Source: Bacteroidota bacterium (lineage in GTDB: Bacteria; Bacteroidota; Bacteroidia; Chitinophagales; Chitinophagaceae). Taken from it: a stretch of 64,000 bases of DNA. Shown in pieces: positions 18,592 through 28,526 of this stretch. Under the pieces are notes generated by a model. The model made no database searches. It was not told where the DNA came from and saw only the letters and a program-made list of their open reading frames with translations. Where the stretch lies: assembly GCA_023416995.1 (NCBI GenBank), contig JAEZGI010000039.1, positions 124,001-188,000 of the forward strand, read 5' to 3'. The stretch's first letter is position 1; every line of letters starts with the position of its first letter. The position numbers were made by a program, and so were the translations under genes.

Positions 18592-20043
18592 ATGTCATTA
18601 TTAAGGTACGAATCGCAAGTCAGACCTGCACTCGTTGACGGTAAAAAGGACTATCACCAGGTTACTGAAGATATTGTGCGTCCAATTGAAGCAGCGCCAA
18701 GCCGGTTATGGTGGATAGGATTTATTATATCGGTCCTTTTCCTGTTGTTCGGGGTGTATTCAGTTTATCGTGAGGTGACTTATGGTGTTGGTCAGTGGAA
18801 CCTGAATAAAACAATTGGCTGGGGTTGGGATATCACCAACTTCGTTTGGTGGGTTGGTATCGGTCACGCGGGAACCCTGATCTCTGCGATCCTTTTACTT
18901 TTCCGCCAGGGCTGGCGCACAGGTGTAAACCGCGCGGCAGAAGCTATGACCATATTCGCGGTAATTTGCGCGGGTCAGTTCCCGATCTGGCACATGGGCC
19001 GCGTTTGGATGGCCTTTTTCGTAATGCCTTATCCCAATACCAGGGGTCCTGTTTGGGTTAACTTTGACTCTCCACTTCTTTGGGACGTATTTGCAATCTC
19101 TACTTACTTCACCGTTTCATTATTGTTCTGGTATTGCGGTCTTTTACCTGACTTCGCAACAGTACGTGACCGTGCAAAACTGAAATGGAGAAAGTATATG
19201 TACGGCCTGATGGCGTTCGGCTGGACAGGTTCTACAAAACACTGGCAGCGTCATGAAAGCCTCTCATTGGTTCTGGCTGGTCTGAGTACGCCGCTGGTAC
19301 TTTCAGTACACACCATCGTATCTTTTGACTTCGCAACATCTGTGGTTCCGGGTTGGCACACTACCATCTTCCCGCCATACTTCGTTGCGGGTGCGATCTT
19401 CTCTGGTTTCGCCATGGTGCAGACGCTTTTGCTGATCACACGTAAGGTGCTGAAACTGGAAGATTATATCACCATCGAACATATCGAGGTAATGAACAAG
19501 GTTATTGTTCTTACCGGATCGATAGTAGGTATCGCCTATCTGACTGAGTTGTTTATTTCCTGGTATGGCCAGAACAAGTATGAAGGCTGGGCATTTTTCG
19601 AGAATCGTGCAAATATCTTTAGCCCATACGGTTGGAGCTACTGGCTGATGATGGGATGTAACGTTCTTTCACCACAGATTTTCTGGTTCCGGAAAATGAG
19701 AAGAAACATCCTGGTTACGTTCTTTATGTCTGTGATCGTGAATATCGGTATGTGGTTCGAACGTTTTGTGATCATCGTTACTTCTATTTACCGCGATTAT
19801 CTTCCAAGTAGCTGGAGTACTTATTATTCTCCGACCATCTACGAAGTTGGTTTCTATATGGGAACATTCGGACTGTTTTTCACCTGTTTCTTCCTGTTCG
19901 CTAAATTCTTCCCGGTAATTGCTATTGCGGAGATCAAGCATATCCTGAAGAAATCCGGTGAGACTTATAAAACAGACATGGATGTTGTGGAGAATACGAG
20001 CACAGAGCAATTTTATCACGATCAGCACAGTGATCACCATTAA
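18592..20043 (+). CDS. actC: Alternative complex III quinol-binding membrane subunit C
   Basis: Integral membrane protein of 483 residues related to NrfD/PsrC. About ten hydrophobic helices are visible, beginning LWWIGFIISVLFLLFGVYSV. In alternative complex III this subunit carries the menaquinol site on the periplasmic side next to ActB. The gene order actB-actC-actD and full length support the assignment. The C-terminus ends in a His/Asp-rich DQHSDHH. The start ATG at 18592 lies 73 bases after actB. Confidence 0.93.
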   Translation: MSLLRYESQVRPALVDGKKDYHQVTEDIVRPIEAAPSRLWWIGFIISVLFLLFGVYSVYREVTYGVGQWNLNKTIGWGWDITNFVWWVGIGHAGTLISAILLLFRQGWRTGVNRAAEAMTIFAVICAGQFPIWHMGRVWMAFFVMPYPNTRGPVWVNFDSPLLWDVFAISTYFTVSLLFWYCGLLPDFATVRDRAKLKWRKYMYGLMAFGWTGSTKHWQRHESLSLVLAGLSTPLVLSVHTIVSFDFATSVVPGWHTTIFPPYFVAGAIFSGFAMVQTLLLITRKVLKLEDYITIEHIEVMNKVIVLTGSIVGIAYLTELFISWYGQNKYEGWAFFENRANIFSPYGWSYWLMMGCNVLSPQIFWFRKMRRNILVTFFMSVIVNIGMWFERFVIIVTSIYRDYLPSSWSTYYSPTIYEVGFYMGTFGLFFTCFFLFAKFFPVIAIAEIKHILKKSGETYKTDMDVVENTSTEQFYHDQHSDHH

Positions 20044-20068
20044 TTAAATCACAAATTCAAATCGCTAT

Positions 20069-20662
20069 ATGGCTCTTAAAAAATTTGTTGTAGGCTGTTT
20101 CGACGAGGAAGGCGTTTTATTTGAAGCGGTTAAGAAGGTGCGCAAAGGTGGATATAAGATCCATGATGTTTATACACCGTTTCCAATTCACGGTCTTGAT
20201 CGTGTGATGGGTCTTCGCGACACCAGCATTCATACTGCGGGGTTTTTCTATGGTATATTTGGTACCAGCACTGCCCTGGCTTGTATGACCTGGATCTTTA
20301 CGAAAGACTGGCCGTTAAACATTGGTGGTAAACCACATTTTGCTCTTCCTGCCTGGATACCTATCACATTTGAGTTCACTGTTCTTTGTGCTTGCGTAGG
20401 GATGGTATTGACCTTCTGTTACCTGTGCCAGCTTGCACCGTTTGTTAAGAAGCATCATTTCCATGCGAGAGCAACTGATGATCTTTTTGTAATGGTACTG
20501 GAATGTACTTCGAAAACCAACGATGTTGAAGCAAGTGCGTTTTTACAGTCACTCGGAGCCAAAGAAGTCAACACCCAGATAGCTGAAGATGGTTGGTGGC
20601 TCGGCACTTACGACAAAGAGAGAAAGCTGTACGCAGAAAACCCGGAACCAGTATCTGCCTAA
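20069..20662 (+). CDS. actD: Alternative complex III subunit D (DUF3341)
   Basis: DUF3341 protein of 197 residues. An N-terminal soluble domain (KKFVVGCFDEEGVLFEAVKK) precedes two membrane helices near residues 55-80 and 105-125, followed by a C-terminal ferredoxin-like segment facing the cytoplasm (VMVLECTSKTNDVEASAFLQ). In known complexes ActD binds beside ActC and has no cofactor. Position within the operon fixes the identity. Confidence 0.92.
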   Translation: MALKKFVVGCFDEEGVLFEAVKKVRKGGYKIHDVYTPFPIHGLDRVMGLRDTSIHTAGFFYGIFGTSTALACMTWIFTKDWPLNIGGKPHFALPAWIPITFEFTVLCACVGMVLTFCYLCQLAPFVKKHHFHARATDDLFVMVLECTSKTNDVEASAFLQSLGAKEVNTQIAEDGWWLGTYDKERKLYAENPEPVSA

Positions 20663-20681
20663 ATGAAGAATAATCTATAAG

Positions 20682-21383
20682 ATGAAAAAATTATCAGTCA
20701 TAACTGTTTTTCTCCTGGCAATCATCATTTGGAGTTGCGGAGGCAGCAAACAGGATCGTTCGAGGAACTACATGCCAGACATGTGGAATAGCAGGGCTTA
20801 TGAAACCTATGCGAATCTTGACACGCTCAAGGCGCAGGGTATCAACTATACTGCTATGCCTGTGGCAGGTACTGTTAAAAGAGGGGAGTTGTATCCTTTC
20901 CCTTATGGTGCTGACAAATTGGGCGATTCAACCAATTATGTCGCTTCCCGCCAGGTTCAAAATCCGATCAATGCACTTACCGCAGATCAAAGCAAGGAAG
21001 CTGAAAGGCTATACCTGGTAAATTGTGGAATTTGTCATGGTGGCAACCTGAATGGAAACGGCCCGCTCTATAATGATGGAACCGGTCCTTACGGCGTGGC
21101 TCCAAGAAACCTGGTAGATGATCCGGTTGTAACAGGAATGCCTGATGGACAAATGTTCTATTCAATCTCTTATGGTAAGGGCCAGATGGGACCTTACGCG
21201 TCACAACTCACTACCACGCAACGCTGGATGATTGTACGGTTCATCCGCGATAAGCAGATTCAGAAAAAAGGTGGAACTGCGCCGAAGGCAGGTGGGGCCG
21301 ATACATTGCAATCGTCCGGCACGCCTTCCAACACAACATCACCGGTCGGAATTCCAAAAGACAGCGTAAACAGCACTAAATAA
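20682..21383 (+). CDS. actE: Alternative complex III monoheme lipoprotein cytochrome E
   Basis: Monoheme cytochrome c of 233 residues. The signal peptide ends in a lipobox with Cys19 (IIWSCGG), so it is lipid-anchored on the periplasmic face. A single heme site CGICHG lies near residue 115, and the likely sixth ligand methionine is in GQMGP. In alternative complex III this subunit passes electrons from ActA toward the oxidase. The C-terminal 40 residues are Ser/Thr/Pro-rich and probably disordered. Confidence 0.92.
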   Translation: MKKLSVITVFLLAIIIWSCGGSKQDRSRNYMPDMWNSRAYETYANLDTLKAQGINYTAMPVAGTVKRGELYPFPYGADKLGDSTNYVASRQVQNPINALTADQSKEAERLYLVNCGICHGGNLNGNGPLYNDGTGPYGVAPRNLVDDPVVTGMPDGQMFYSISYGKGQMGPYASQLTTTQRWMIVRFIRDKQIQKKGGTAPKAGGADTLQSSGTPSNTTSPVGIPKDSVNSTK

Positions 21384-21419
21384 CACGGTCACGATTACAG
21401 AATATATAAATTGTTGATA

Positions 21420-22655
21420 ATGGCTACTAAAGATTTTTTTACAATCCCTAACCGATACAGAACCTGGTCACTAGCCCTGATCGGAGTAGGGGTGCTGTCC
21501 GTGATAGTTGGATTTTTTCTGTATGGCACTGGTGACGTCCATCATAAAACCCGCTTCTGGGCAACCTTGCTGCATAACAGCGTTTACTTTCTGCTGATAT
21601 GTAATGCAAGTATGTTTTTCATCTGCGCCACAACACTTGCCTGGGGCGGCTGGCAAATGGCTTTCCGCAGAATTCCTGAAGCTATTTCTGCAGCAGTACC
21701 GGTTATCGGGGTGATCGCGCTGGTTATTCTGCTCTCAATTGCCTTTGGTGGTCATCATATGACCCATATCTACCATTGGACCGATGATGAAGCAGTTGCG
21801 ACCGACAAGATTCTGAAAGGCAAAAGTGGCTTCCTTAATCTTAAGTTTTTTACAATCTGGACCGTGCTGACGATTGGTTTCTGGAGCATTTTAGGTTATA
21901 AAATGCGCAAACTTTCTTTAGAGGTGGATAAAAACCCGCTTCCCAGCATTGAGGCCGGCAGGAAATATATCTGGAAAAACACCGTCTGGGCGGCCATCTT
22001 CATAGTTTGGTTTTCACTGACCATTATGTCTGTTACTCCATGGTTGTGGATCATGAGTATTGATGCACACTGGTATTCTACCATGTATAGCTGGTACTCA
22101 TTTGCCAGTACCTTTGTAGCGGGTATGTCGCTGATCGCACTCTATATTATCTATCTGAAGAATAAGGGATACCTCGAATATGTTAATGATGAGCACCTTC
22201 ATGACGTAGGTAAATTCATGTTTGCATTCTCAGTTTTCTGGACATATCTCTGGTTCTCACAATACATGTTGATCTGGTACGCTAACATCCCTGAAGAAAC
22301 AGTTTATTTCAAATCAAGAACACAGGATGGAGCGTATAGCGGCATCTTCTGGTTCATGTTAATTATCAACTTCCTTGCTCCGTTGTTGTTGTTGATGAAG
22401 AGGGGTGCCAAACGTAATTATACTAATATGGCGATACTTGCCGTTGTCATCATATTCGGCCACTGGCTGGACTTTTACCAGATGATATTTGCGAGTGTTG
22501 CAAAGGAACATGTTGAACTTGGATTGTACGATTTCGGTGTAGCAGCAGGATTTGTGGGTACAATTATGCTGGTAACAGGTAATGCTCTCAGCAAAAATGC
22601 ACTCGTGTCGAACAATCATCCGTTTGTGAAAGAAAGTATTATCCATCATACTTAA
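21420..22655 (+). CDS. actF: Alternative complex III membrane subunit F
   Basis: Membrane protein of 411 residues with about ten hydrophobic helices; ActF is structurally related to ActC and NrfD-type proteins but lacks the quinol-site residues in described complexes. Recognisable segments include MSVTPWLWIMSIDAHWYST and SVFWTYLWFSQYMLIWYANI. I chose the ATG at 21420 (MATKDFF); a TTG at 21411 would add three residues. Gene order E-F-coxB is the usual one in this phylum. Confidence 0.92.
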   Translation: MATKDFFTIPNRYRTWSLALIGVGVLSVIVGFFLYGTGDVHHKTRFWATLLHNSVYFLLICNASMFFICATTLAWGGWQMAFRRIPEAISAAVPVIGVIALVILLSIAFGGHHMTHIYHWTDDEAVATDKILKGKSGFLNLKFFTIWTVLTIGFWSILGYKMRKLSLEVDKNPLPSIEAGRKYIWKNTVWAAIFIVWFSLTIMSVTPWLWIMSIDAHWYSTMYSWYSFASTFVAGMSLIALYIIYLKNKGYLEYVNDEHLHDVGKFMFAFSVFWTYLWFSQYMLIWYANIPEETVYFKSRTQDGAYSGIFWFMLIINFLAPLLLLMKRGAKRNYTNMAILAVVIIFGHWLDFYQMIFASVAKEHVELGLYDFGVAAGFVGTIMLVTGNALSKNALVSNNHPFVKESIIHHT

Positions 22656-22672
22656 AATCTTCCTGAAATATC

Positions 22673-23755
22673 ATGTCTACTACAGCAATTTTTCTTTTAG
22701 CGATCCTGGGTCTTGGCTTTCTGATTACGTTTCAGATCGCTAAAGCGAGTGAGTATGTGTCGGTTCTCAAAGGAGAAAAAAGATCCTTTGAGCAGAGCAA
22801 CAAGGTAAACGCTTTCCTGATGGTGGTGTTCCTGGTACTCGGGCTGATCGGCGTATGGTGGTGTAACGATTTGTTCTATGATAAGACGCTTTTGGCGCAG
22901 CCATCTGCATCTGAACATGGCCGGTCTATCGATACACTGATGTTTATTACGATCGCGGTAACAGGTATCGTTTTTATCATCACTCAGATTCTGCTTTTCT
23001 GGTTCGCATACAAATACCAGTACAATGAAAAACGCCAGGCGTATTTCTATCCTCATAACAACAAACTTGAAATTATCTGGACAACCATTCCGGCGATCAC
23101 GCTTGTGATCCTTGTAGGTTTTGGTTTGCTGTATTGGTTTAAAATCACAGGCGATCCTCCAAAAGATTCAATGGTTGTCGAGATCACCGGAAAGCAGTTT
23201 GGCTGGATCTACCGTTACCCGGGTAAGGATAACACTTTCGGAAAAAAATACTATCGCAATATCAGCGAAATAGAAGGAAATGAATTAGGTATGATCTGGG
23301 ATGATCCTGCTACCCACGATGATGTGGTAATTGTTGGTCAACCTATGTACCTTGTGAAAGGAAAACCTGTACAACTGGTGATTGGCTCACGTGATGTTAT
23401 TCATGACGTTGGTTTACCTCACTTCAGGCTGAAGATGGATGCGGTACCGGGGATACCTACAACCTTATGGTTTACTCCTCAGTACACAACAGAAGAAATG
23501 CGTAAGATTACAAATAATGAGGCGTTTGAATACGAGATCGCCTGCGACCAGATGTGCGGCAACAGCCACTATTCTATGCGCGGTGTGATCAAAGTAGTGG
23601 AGCAGGATGAATTTGTTCTTTGGCGCGCACAACAAAAGGCCAAATATGCTGAACTGTTTCCTGCAGAAGGTGGAGCAACGCCAGGAGCTGCCCCGGCAGA
23701 TAGTACTAAAACCACTGCCACTACCACTCCGGCAAAAGCAATTGTGAAAAATTAG
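22673..23755 (+). CDS. coxB: Cytochrome c oxidase subunit II
   Basis: Oxidase subunit carrying the CuA centre that receives electrons, 360 residues. The CuA site is intact: conserved H in DVGLPHFRLKMD and CDQMCGNSHYSMRG, and the aromatic patch GKQFGWIYRYPG. Unlike the caa3 type there is no fused heme domain, so electrons probably arrive directly from ActE/ActA. The N-terminus has extra hydrophobic helices before the canonical two, giving about four in total. The C-terminal 40 residues are Ala/Thr/Pro-rich. Confidence 0.94.
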   Translation: MSTTAIFLLAILGLGFLITFQIAKASEYVSVLKGEKRSFEQSNKVNAFLMVVFLVLGLIGVWWCNDLFYDKTLLAQPSASEHGRSIDTLMFITIAVTGIVFIITQILLFWFAYKYQYNEKRQAYFYPHNNKLEIIWTTIPAITLVILVGFGLLYWFKITGDPPKDSMVVEITGKQFGWIYRYPGKDNTFGKKYYRNISEIEGNELGMIWDDPATHDDVVIVGQPMYLVKGKPVQLVIGSRDVIHDVGLPHFRLKMDAVPGIPTTLWFTPQYTTEEMRKITNNEAFEYEIACDQMCGNSHYSMRGVIKVVEQDEFVLWRAQQKAKYAELFPAEGGATPGAAPADSTKTTATTTPAKAIVKN

Positions 23756-23794
23756 GATCCAGAAAAACCAGTTTAACAACAAAAAAGAATTTTC

Positions 23795-25612
23795 ATGAGC
23801 AACGAAGCGGCATTACACGGTCATCACGAAGTGGTCACAACTCATGACGTGCATCATGATGAGCATGGCCATCATCACAAAGAGACTTTTATATCTAAAT
23901 ACATATTCAGCCTTGATCACAAAACCATCGGTAAGCAGTTTTTGATCACAGGTATGGTTTGGGCCATCATTGGTGGTCTTATGTCGGTATTGTTCCGTCT
24001 TCAACTGGGCTATCCTGACGAAAGCTTTCCATGGCTGGAATCTGTATTAGGAAGATGGGCCGAAGGCGGTCGTATCAGCCCCGAAAACTATTATGCATTG
24101 GTAACCATGCACGGAACCGTACTGGTGTTCTTTGTATTGACCGGTGGGTTAAGTGGTACCTTTGCGAACCTGTTGATTCCATTGCAGGTGGGTGCACGCG
24201 ACATGGCTTCTCCTTTAATGAACTGTCTGTCGTACTGGTTCTTCTTTACGGGAAGTATCGTAATGTTATCTTCTCTTTTTGTGCAAACCGGTCCTTTCAG
24301 TGGTGGATGGACAGCCTATCCCCCATTGAGTGCGCTTGGAGCGGCTTCGCCAGGTTCGAAGATCGGTATGGATCTGTGGATCATCTCCATGGCGTTATTC
24401 GTGGTTTCGCAGTTGCTGGCAGGTCTTAACTACATCAGTACCGTACTAAACATGCGTACCAAAGGTATGAGCATGACCAGGGTGCCTCTTACAATCTGGG
24501 CTTTGTTCTTCACCGCTGTGTTGGGCGTATTGTCATTCCCTGTATTGTTATCCGGCTTCATATTGTTATTGTTTGATCGCCATGCGGGTACCAGCTTTTA
24601 TCTTTCTGACATATTTATCTCCGGCGGCGGTCCTTTACCAAACGAAGGTGGTAGCGCTATCCTGTTCCAGCACTTGTTCTGGTTCCTTGGACACCCCGAA
24701 GTATATATCATCTTATTACCAGCGATGGGTATGGCTTCTGAAATCATCGCGGTTAATTCACGTAAACCGATCTTCGGTTACATGGCGATGGTTGGTTCAT
24801 TGTTCGCGATCACCATTCTCGCGTTCCTGGTATGGGCGCACCACATGTTCGTGAGCGGTCTGAATCCATTCCTTGGATCCGTGTTCGTGTTGTTGACCCT
24901 GTTGATTGCCGTACCTTCTGCTATCAAGGTGTTTAACTGGCTTACCACATTATGGCGCGCGAGTATCCGGTTTACCCCGGGTATGATGTTCGCACTCGGT
25001 TTCGTGAGCCTCTTCATCTCTGGTGGTCTTACCGGTATCTTCCTTGGTAACTCAACACTTGATATTCACCTTCACGATACTTATTTCGTAGTGGCTCACT
25101 TCCATATTGTAATGGGTGTGGCTTCCTTCTTCGGAATGTTCGCTGGTATATACCACTGGTTCCCTAAAATGTATGGCCGCTATCTCAATAATACGATGGC
25201 ATATATCCACTTCTGGGTAACTATTGTTGGTGCTTATCTTATCTTCTGGCCAATGCACTACCAGGGTCTTGCTGGTATGCCGCGCCGCTACATGGATTAC
25301 AGCGGATGGGAGTCTTTCAAACAATTCGCAGAACTGCATAGGTTTATTTCTACTGTAGCGATGGTTGTATTCGCTGTTCAGCTCATGTTTGTATTTAACT
25401 TCTTCTATTCAATATTTAAAGGTAGAAAGGTTAAAACCAGAAACCCATGGAACGCGACAACGCTTGAGTGGACAACTCCAATCAATCCCGGACACGGCAA
25501 CTGGCCTGGTGAGATTCCGGAAGTTCACCGCTGGGCTTACGATTACAGCAAGGACGGAAGAGATTTTATTCCGCAAACAGAACCTGTTGGCGCGAATGAA
25601 AGTAAACATTGA
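23795..25612 (+). CDS. coxA: Cytochrome c oxidase subunit I
   Basis: Catalytic heme-copper subunit of 605 residues. The CuB/crosslink motif GHPEVYIILLP with its glutamate, HHMF, and the heme ligands in HDTYFVVAHFHIVMG are all present. The HPEV glutamate marks the A1-type D-channel. Twelve or more helices are expected. The first 30 residues are unusually His-rich, with runs such as HHDEHGHHH, before the first helix. It follows coxB by 39 bases. Confidence 0.95.
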   Translation: MSNEAALHGHHEVVTTHDVHHDEHGHHHKETFISKYIFSLDHKTIGKQFLITGMVWAIIGGLMSVLFRLQLGYPDESFPWLESVLGRWAEGGRISPENYYALVTMHGTVLVFFVLTGGLSGTFANLLIPLQVGARDMASPLMNCLSYWFFFTGSIVMLSSLFVQTGPFSGGWTAYPPLSALGAASPGSKIGMDLWIISMALFVVSQLLAGLNYISTVLNMRTKGMSMTRVPLTIWALFFTAVLGVLSFPVLLSGFILLLFDRHAGTSFYLSDIFISGGGPLPNEGGSAILFQHLFWFLGHPEVYIILLPAMGMASEIIAVNSRKPIFGYMAMVGSLFAITILAFLVWAHHMFVSGLNPFLGSVFVLLTLLIAVPSAIKVFNWLTTLWRASIRFTPGMMFALGFVSLFISGGLTGIFLGNSTLDIHLHDTYFVVAHFHIVMGVASFFGMFAGIYHWFPKMYGRYLNNTMAYIHFWVTIVGAYLIFWPMHYQGLAGMPRRYMDYSGWESFKQFAELHRFISTVAMVVFAVQLMFVFNFFYSIFKGRKVKTRNPWNATTLEWTTPINPGHGNWPGEIPEVHRWAYDYSKDGRDFIPQTEPVGANESKH

Positions 25613-25665
25613 TGAAACAATTCACGGCATTTCGGTGCCGTTGAAATAAATAACAGGATTATGCA

Positions 25666-26571
25666 ATGACGCAGGAGGATACCGTGAAGTCTTCAAGTTC
25701 TTTTACAATTGCCAGCAAGGTGAGAGATTACATGCTGTTGATCAAGTTCAGTCTGAGCTTCATGGTGGTGTTTTCTGCTGTAATCAGTTATCTGCTTGCA
25801 CCGAAAATTGTGAGCTACGACTGGACAATGATCCTGCTGCTCTTTATCGGCGGATTGCTGGTAACGGGCAGTGCAAATGCAGTTAACCAGGTTGTTGAAA
25901 AAGACACCGATGCGATGATGAAACGGACCGCTAAACGTCCGATAGCATCCGGAAGAATGACTCAGTCAGAAGGATGGGTGTTCGCAGCGGTCAGTCTCAT
26001 AGCAGGTGTTTTTATCCTGTACTATTATTTCAACGCGCTTTCCGCATTGATGGCCTTTTTTAGTTGGTTCATGTACGCTTTTCTGTACACGCCGTTAAAA
26101 AAAGTGAGTTCAATATCGGTGTTGGTTGGCGCGGTGCCCGGCGCGTTCCCGTGTTTGATCGGTTGGACCGCGGGCCAGGATGATCTTAGTGCAGGAGGTT
26201 GGGTATTGTTCGCGATTCAGTTTTTCTGGCAGTTCCCGCATTTTTGGGCTATTGCCTGGATCGCACACAAAGATTACTCAAACGCTGGTTTCAAATTAAT
26301 GCCTTCAGTGGAAGGGCCCACAAAATATTCGGCCATACAATCCATCATGTATTCGATGGTGCTGGTGCCGGTGGGATTGCTTCCCTACCTGATAGGAATG
26401 AGTGGAATGGTGTCGTTATGGATAGTATTGGCCGCGAACCTGATGATGGTTTGGCAAAGTGTCCGGTTGTATCGTGAAATGGAAGTGAAAGCAGCGAGGC
26501 GCGTTATGTTCAGCAGTTACATTTACCTACCGGTGGTATTGCTGGCGCTTCTTGCAGATAAGAACTGGTAG
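25666..26571 (+). CDS. ctaB: Protoheme IX farnesyltransferase (heme O synthase)
   Basis: Membrane prenyltransferase (UbiA family) of 301 residues that adds a farnesyl group to heme B to make heme O, the precursor of heme A for the aa3 oxidase. The Asp-rich motif NQVVEKDTDAMMKRTAKRP and the second motif YTPLKK with WQFPHFWAIAW are typical of CtaB/CyoE. It lies within the oxidase operon. Heme A synthase, the next enzyme, is encoded separately at 51373. Confidence 0.94.
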   Translation: MTQEDTVKSSSSFTIASKVRDYMLLIKFSLSFMVVFSAVISYLLAPKIVSYDWTMILLLFIGGLLVTGSANAVNQVVEKDTDAMMKRTAKRPIASGRMTQSEGWVFAAVSLIAGVFILYYYFNALSALMAFFSWFMYAFLYTPLKKVSSISVLVGAVPGAFPCLIGWTAGQDDLSAGGWVLFAIQFFWQFPHFWAIAWIAHKDYSNAGFKLMPSVEGPTKYSAIQSIMYSMVLVPVGLLPYLIGMSGMVSLWIVLAANLMMVWQSVRLYREMEVKAARRVMFSSYIYLPVVLLALLADKNW

Positions 26572-26597
26572 TATTTTATTTTTGAAAACGAGAGAGA

Positions 26598-27161
26598 ATG
26601 AATCACGCAGTGAGTATGTCAACCCAAAATAAAATTCACCCCCATAAGTTCACACTTTGGGTAGCTATTGGCAGTATCATTATGATGTTTGCCGGTCTGA
26701 CAAGTGCCTATATAGTTAAGGGCAGTCTTCCGGGCTGGACAACGGTTGAAATGCCGGTAATTTTTTACTATTCAACCGCGGTGATGCTGATCAGCAGCGT
26801 TACCATTCAAAGTGCGCTGAAGGCCTTCAAAGAAAGAAACATGAGCCTTTACCGCCGACTAACAACGGTAACTATTGTACTTGGCCTGGTGTTCATCCTG
26901 ATGCAGATTGCCGGTTTTTCGCAATTGTATAATTCAGGTGTGCTGATGGAAGGTGCCGGAGCCGGGGTGTTTTTATATATTATTTTCGGATTGCATGGTC
27001 TGCATGTGTTGGGTGGTGTGATTGCGTTGCTGATCATGTTTTTCAGAGCCTTTAGTTCAAGGATCAGAAACTATAGTTCGGTTCCGGTTGAGGTAGCCGC
27101 GACGTACTGGCACTTTGTGGATTTGCTTTGGATCTACCTCCTTGTATTTTTTTTACTTTAG
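26598..27161 (+). CDS. Cytochrome c oxidase subunit III-like protein (first copy)
   Basis: Heme-copper oxidase subunit III family, 187 residues with five hydrophobic helices. The FGLHGLHVLGGVIAL segment and the C-terminal ATYWHFVDLLWIYLLVF are diagnostic. It is shorter than the next gene, also subunit III; tandem subunit III genes are common in Bacteroidota oxidase operons. The start MNHAVSMSTQ has a second possible ATG at 26613. Confidence 0.9.
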   Translation: MNHAVSMSTQNKIHPHKFTLWVAIGSIIMMFAGLTSAYIVKGSLPGWTTVEMPVIFYYSTAVMLISSVTIQSALKAFKERNMSLYRRLTTVTIVLGLVFILMQIAGFSQLYNSGVLMEGAGAGVFLYIIFGLHGLHVLGGVIALLIMFFRAFSSRIRNYSSVPVEVAATYWHFVDLLWIYLLVFFLL

Positions 27162-27201
27162 TCTAAACCTTAGTTCGTTTCAGAAATATTAAAATTTAAA
27201 T

Positions 27202-27891
27202 ATGGCACAGGCGATCCCAGCGAATCAAAAATGGTGGAGTGGCGGAAAAAGTCCCTTCAATGTTGAGTACGGAAAACTGATGATGTGGTACTTTTTGATG
27301 AGCGATGCTTTTACCTTCGGCGCATTCCTGATTTCATACGGAACGGCACGTTTTGCAAGTAATAGCTGGCCCGACCCGAATGAGGTGTTCCAGTCATTCC
27401 CGTTCCTGGGTGGTAATCTGCCACTCGTGTTTGTAAGTTTGATGACCTTCATCCTGATCATGAGTTCGGTAACAATGGTACTGGCAGTTGGTGCCGGCCA
27501 TTCCAACGATCGTAAAGGAGTTATCAAGTGGATGATCTGGACCATCATTGGTGGTATTGCGTTCCTGGCCTGCCAGGCCTGGGAGTGGACACACCTTTAT
27601 CATGAAGGAGCATGGTGGGGCAGCATTCCTACAGAACCAGGAAGCCATTTCCTGAACGCTGACGGTTCTAAACCAAGCACCAACTTCAGCAATTTCTTTT
27701 TTACTATCACAGGATTCCATGGTTTCCACGTATTGTCAGGTGTCGTGATCAATATCATCATGCTGATCATGACCATCCAGGGTGTTTTTGACCGCCGTGG
27801 CCATTACCTGATGATTGAAAAAGCTGGTCTGTACTGGCACTTTGTTGACCTGGTATGGGTTTTTGTATTTACTTGTTTTTACCTGTTCTAA
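27202..27891 (+). CDS. coxC: Cytochrome c oxidase subunit III (second copy)
   Basis: Subunit III of 229 residues with five to seven helices; GFHGFHVLSGVVINI and LYWHFVDLVWVFVFTCFYLF are conserved motifs. It carries a soluble insertion of about 25 residues (TEPGSHFLNADGSKP) between helices that the first copy lacks. The two copies probably form one larger subunit III-like module in the assembled oxidase; this is inference. Confidence 0.92.
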   Translation: MAQAIPANQKWWSGGKSPFNVEYGKLMMWYFLMSDAFTFGAFLISYGTARFASNSWPDPNEVFQSFPFLGGNLPLVFVSLMTFILIMSSVTMVLAVGAGHSNDRKGVIKWMIWTIIGGIAFLACQAWEWTHLYHEGAWWGSIPTEPGSHFLNADGSKPSTNFSNFFFTITGFHGFHVLSGVVINIIMLIMTIQGVFDRRGHYLMIEKAGLYWHFVDLVWVFVFTCFYLF

Positions 27892-27937
27892 TGTAACTGA
27901 ACAAAATCCGTGTATTTCCAAGCATTAAAAGATTATT

Positions 27938-28408
27938 ATGGCACATTCTGATTCAACACATAACGTACACGATACGCACGCGCATGGGGGCCATCATTCC
28001 AGCGAGGTAACGCATGCGGAACATACCTTCGATACCAAAGCTATCTGGCGCACATTCTGGATACTCCTGATTATTACATGCGTTGAGCTTGGAGTTGGTA
28101 TGTTTATAGCACCACATTTCCCTTCCCTGAAACTGATGTTTAATTTCCTTTACATCATCCTGACAGCGGCCAAGGCGTTTTATATCATTGCCGAATTCAT
28201 GCACTTAAGACATGAAATCAAAAACATGATCATGACCATTGCTCTCCCATGTTTGCTGTTCATCTGGTTTCTTGCGGCATTTTTATGGGATGGTAATTCA
28301 TACCTGAATCTCCGCAATAAATTTGACAGACACCACCGTGAAGAAAGTGTGAAGAAAGTTGAAGCGACTCCAGGAACAGAGGCGCAAAAACCGGGCGCCG
28401 TTCACTAA
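27938..28408 (+). CDS. Cytochrome c oxidase subunit IV
   Basis: Small subunit of 156 residues with three hydrophobic helices and the segment AFYIIAEFMHLRHEIKNMIM, typical of the prokaryotic subunit IV (COX4_pro) family. The first 30 residues are exceptionally His-rich (HDTHAHGGHHSSEVTHAEH). Last gene of the act-cox operon; a terminator follows at 28467-28491. Confidence 0.88.
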   Translation: MAHSDSTHNVHDTHAHGGHHSSEVTHAEHTFDTKAIWRTFWILLIITCVELGVGMFIAPHFPSLKLMFNFLYIILTAAKAFYIIAEFMHLRHEIKNMIMTIALPCLLFIWFLAAFLWDGNSYLNLRNKFDRHHREESVKKVEATPGTEAQKPGAVH

Positions 28409-28466
28409 ACCAGTGCCGGGGATGCACTGCTTCAATATTGTTTGTATTAATCGTTTAGAATATTAT

Positions 28467-28496
28467 AAAACCACCGCAGCGCGGTGGTTTTTCATT
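28467..28496 (+). terminator. Terminator of the act-cox operon
   Basis: The arms AAAACCACCGC (28467-28477) and GCGGTGGTTTT (28481-28491) are perfect complements with an AGC loop, followed by a T-rich stretch. It closes the operon begun at actA. Confidence 0.88.
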
Positions 28497-28526
28497 TTTT
28501 AAGGGGTCTGCTTGCAGTTCCTGTAG

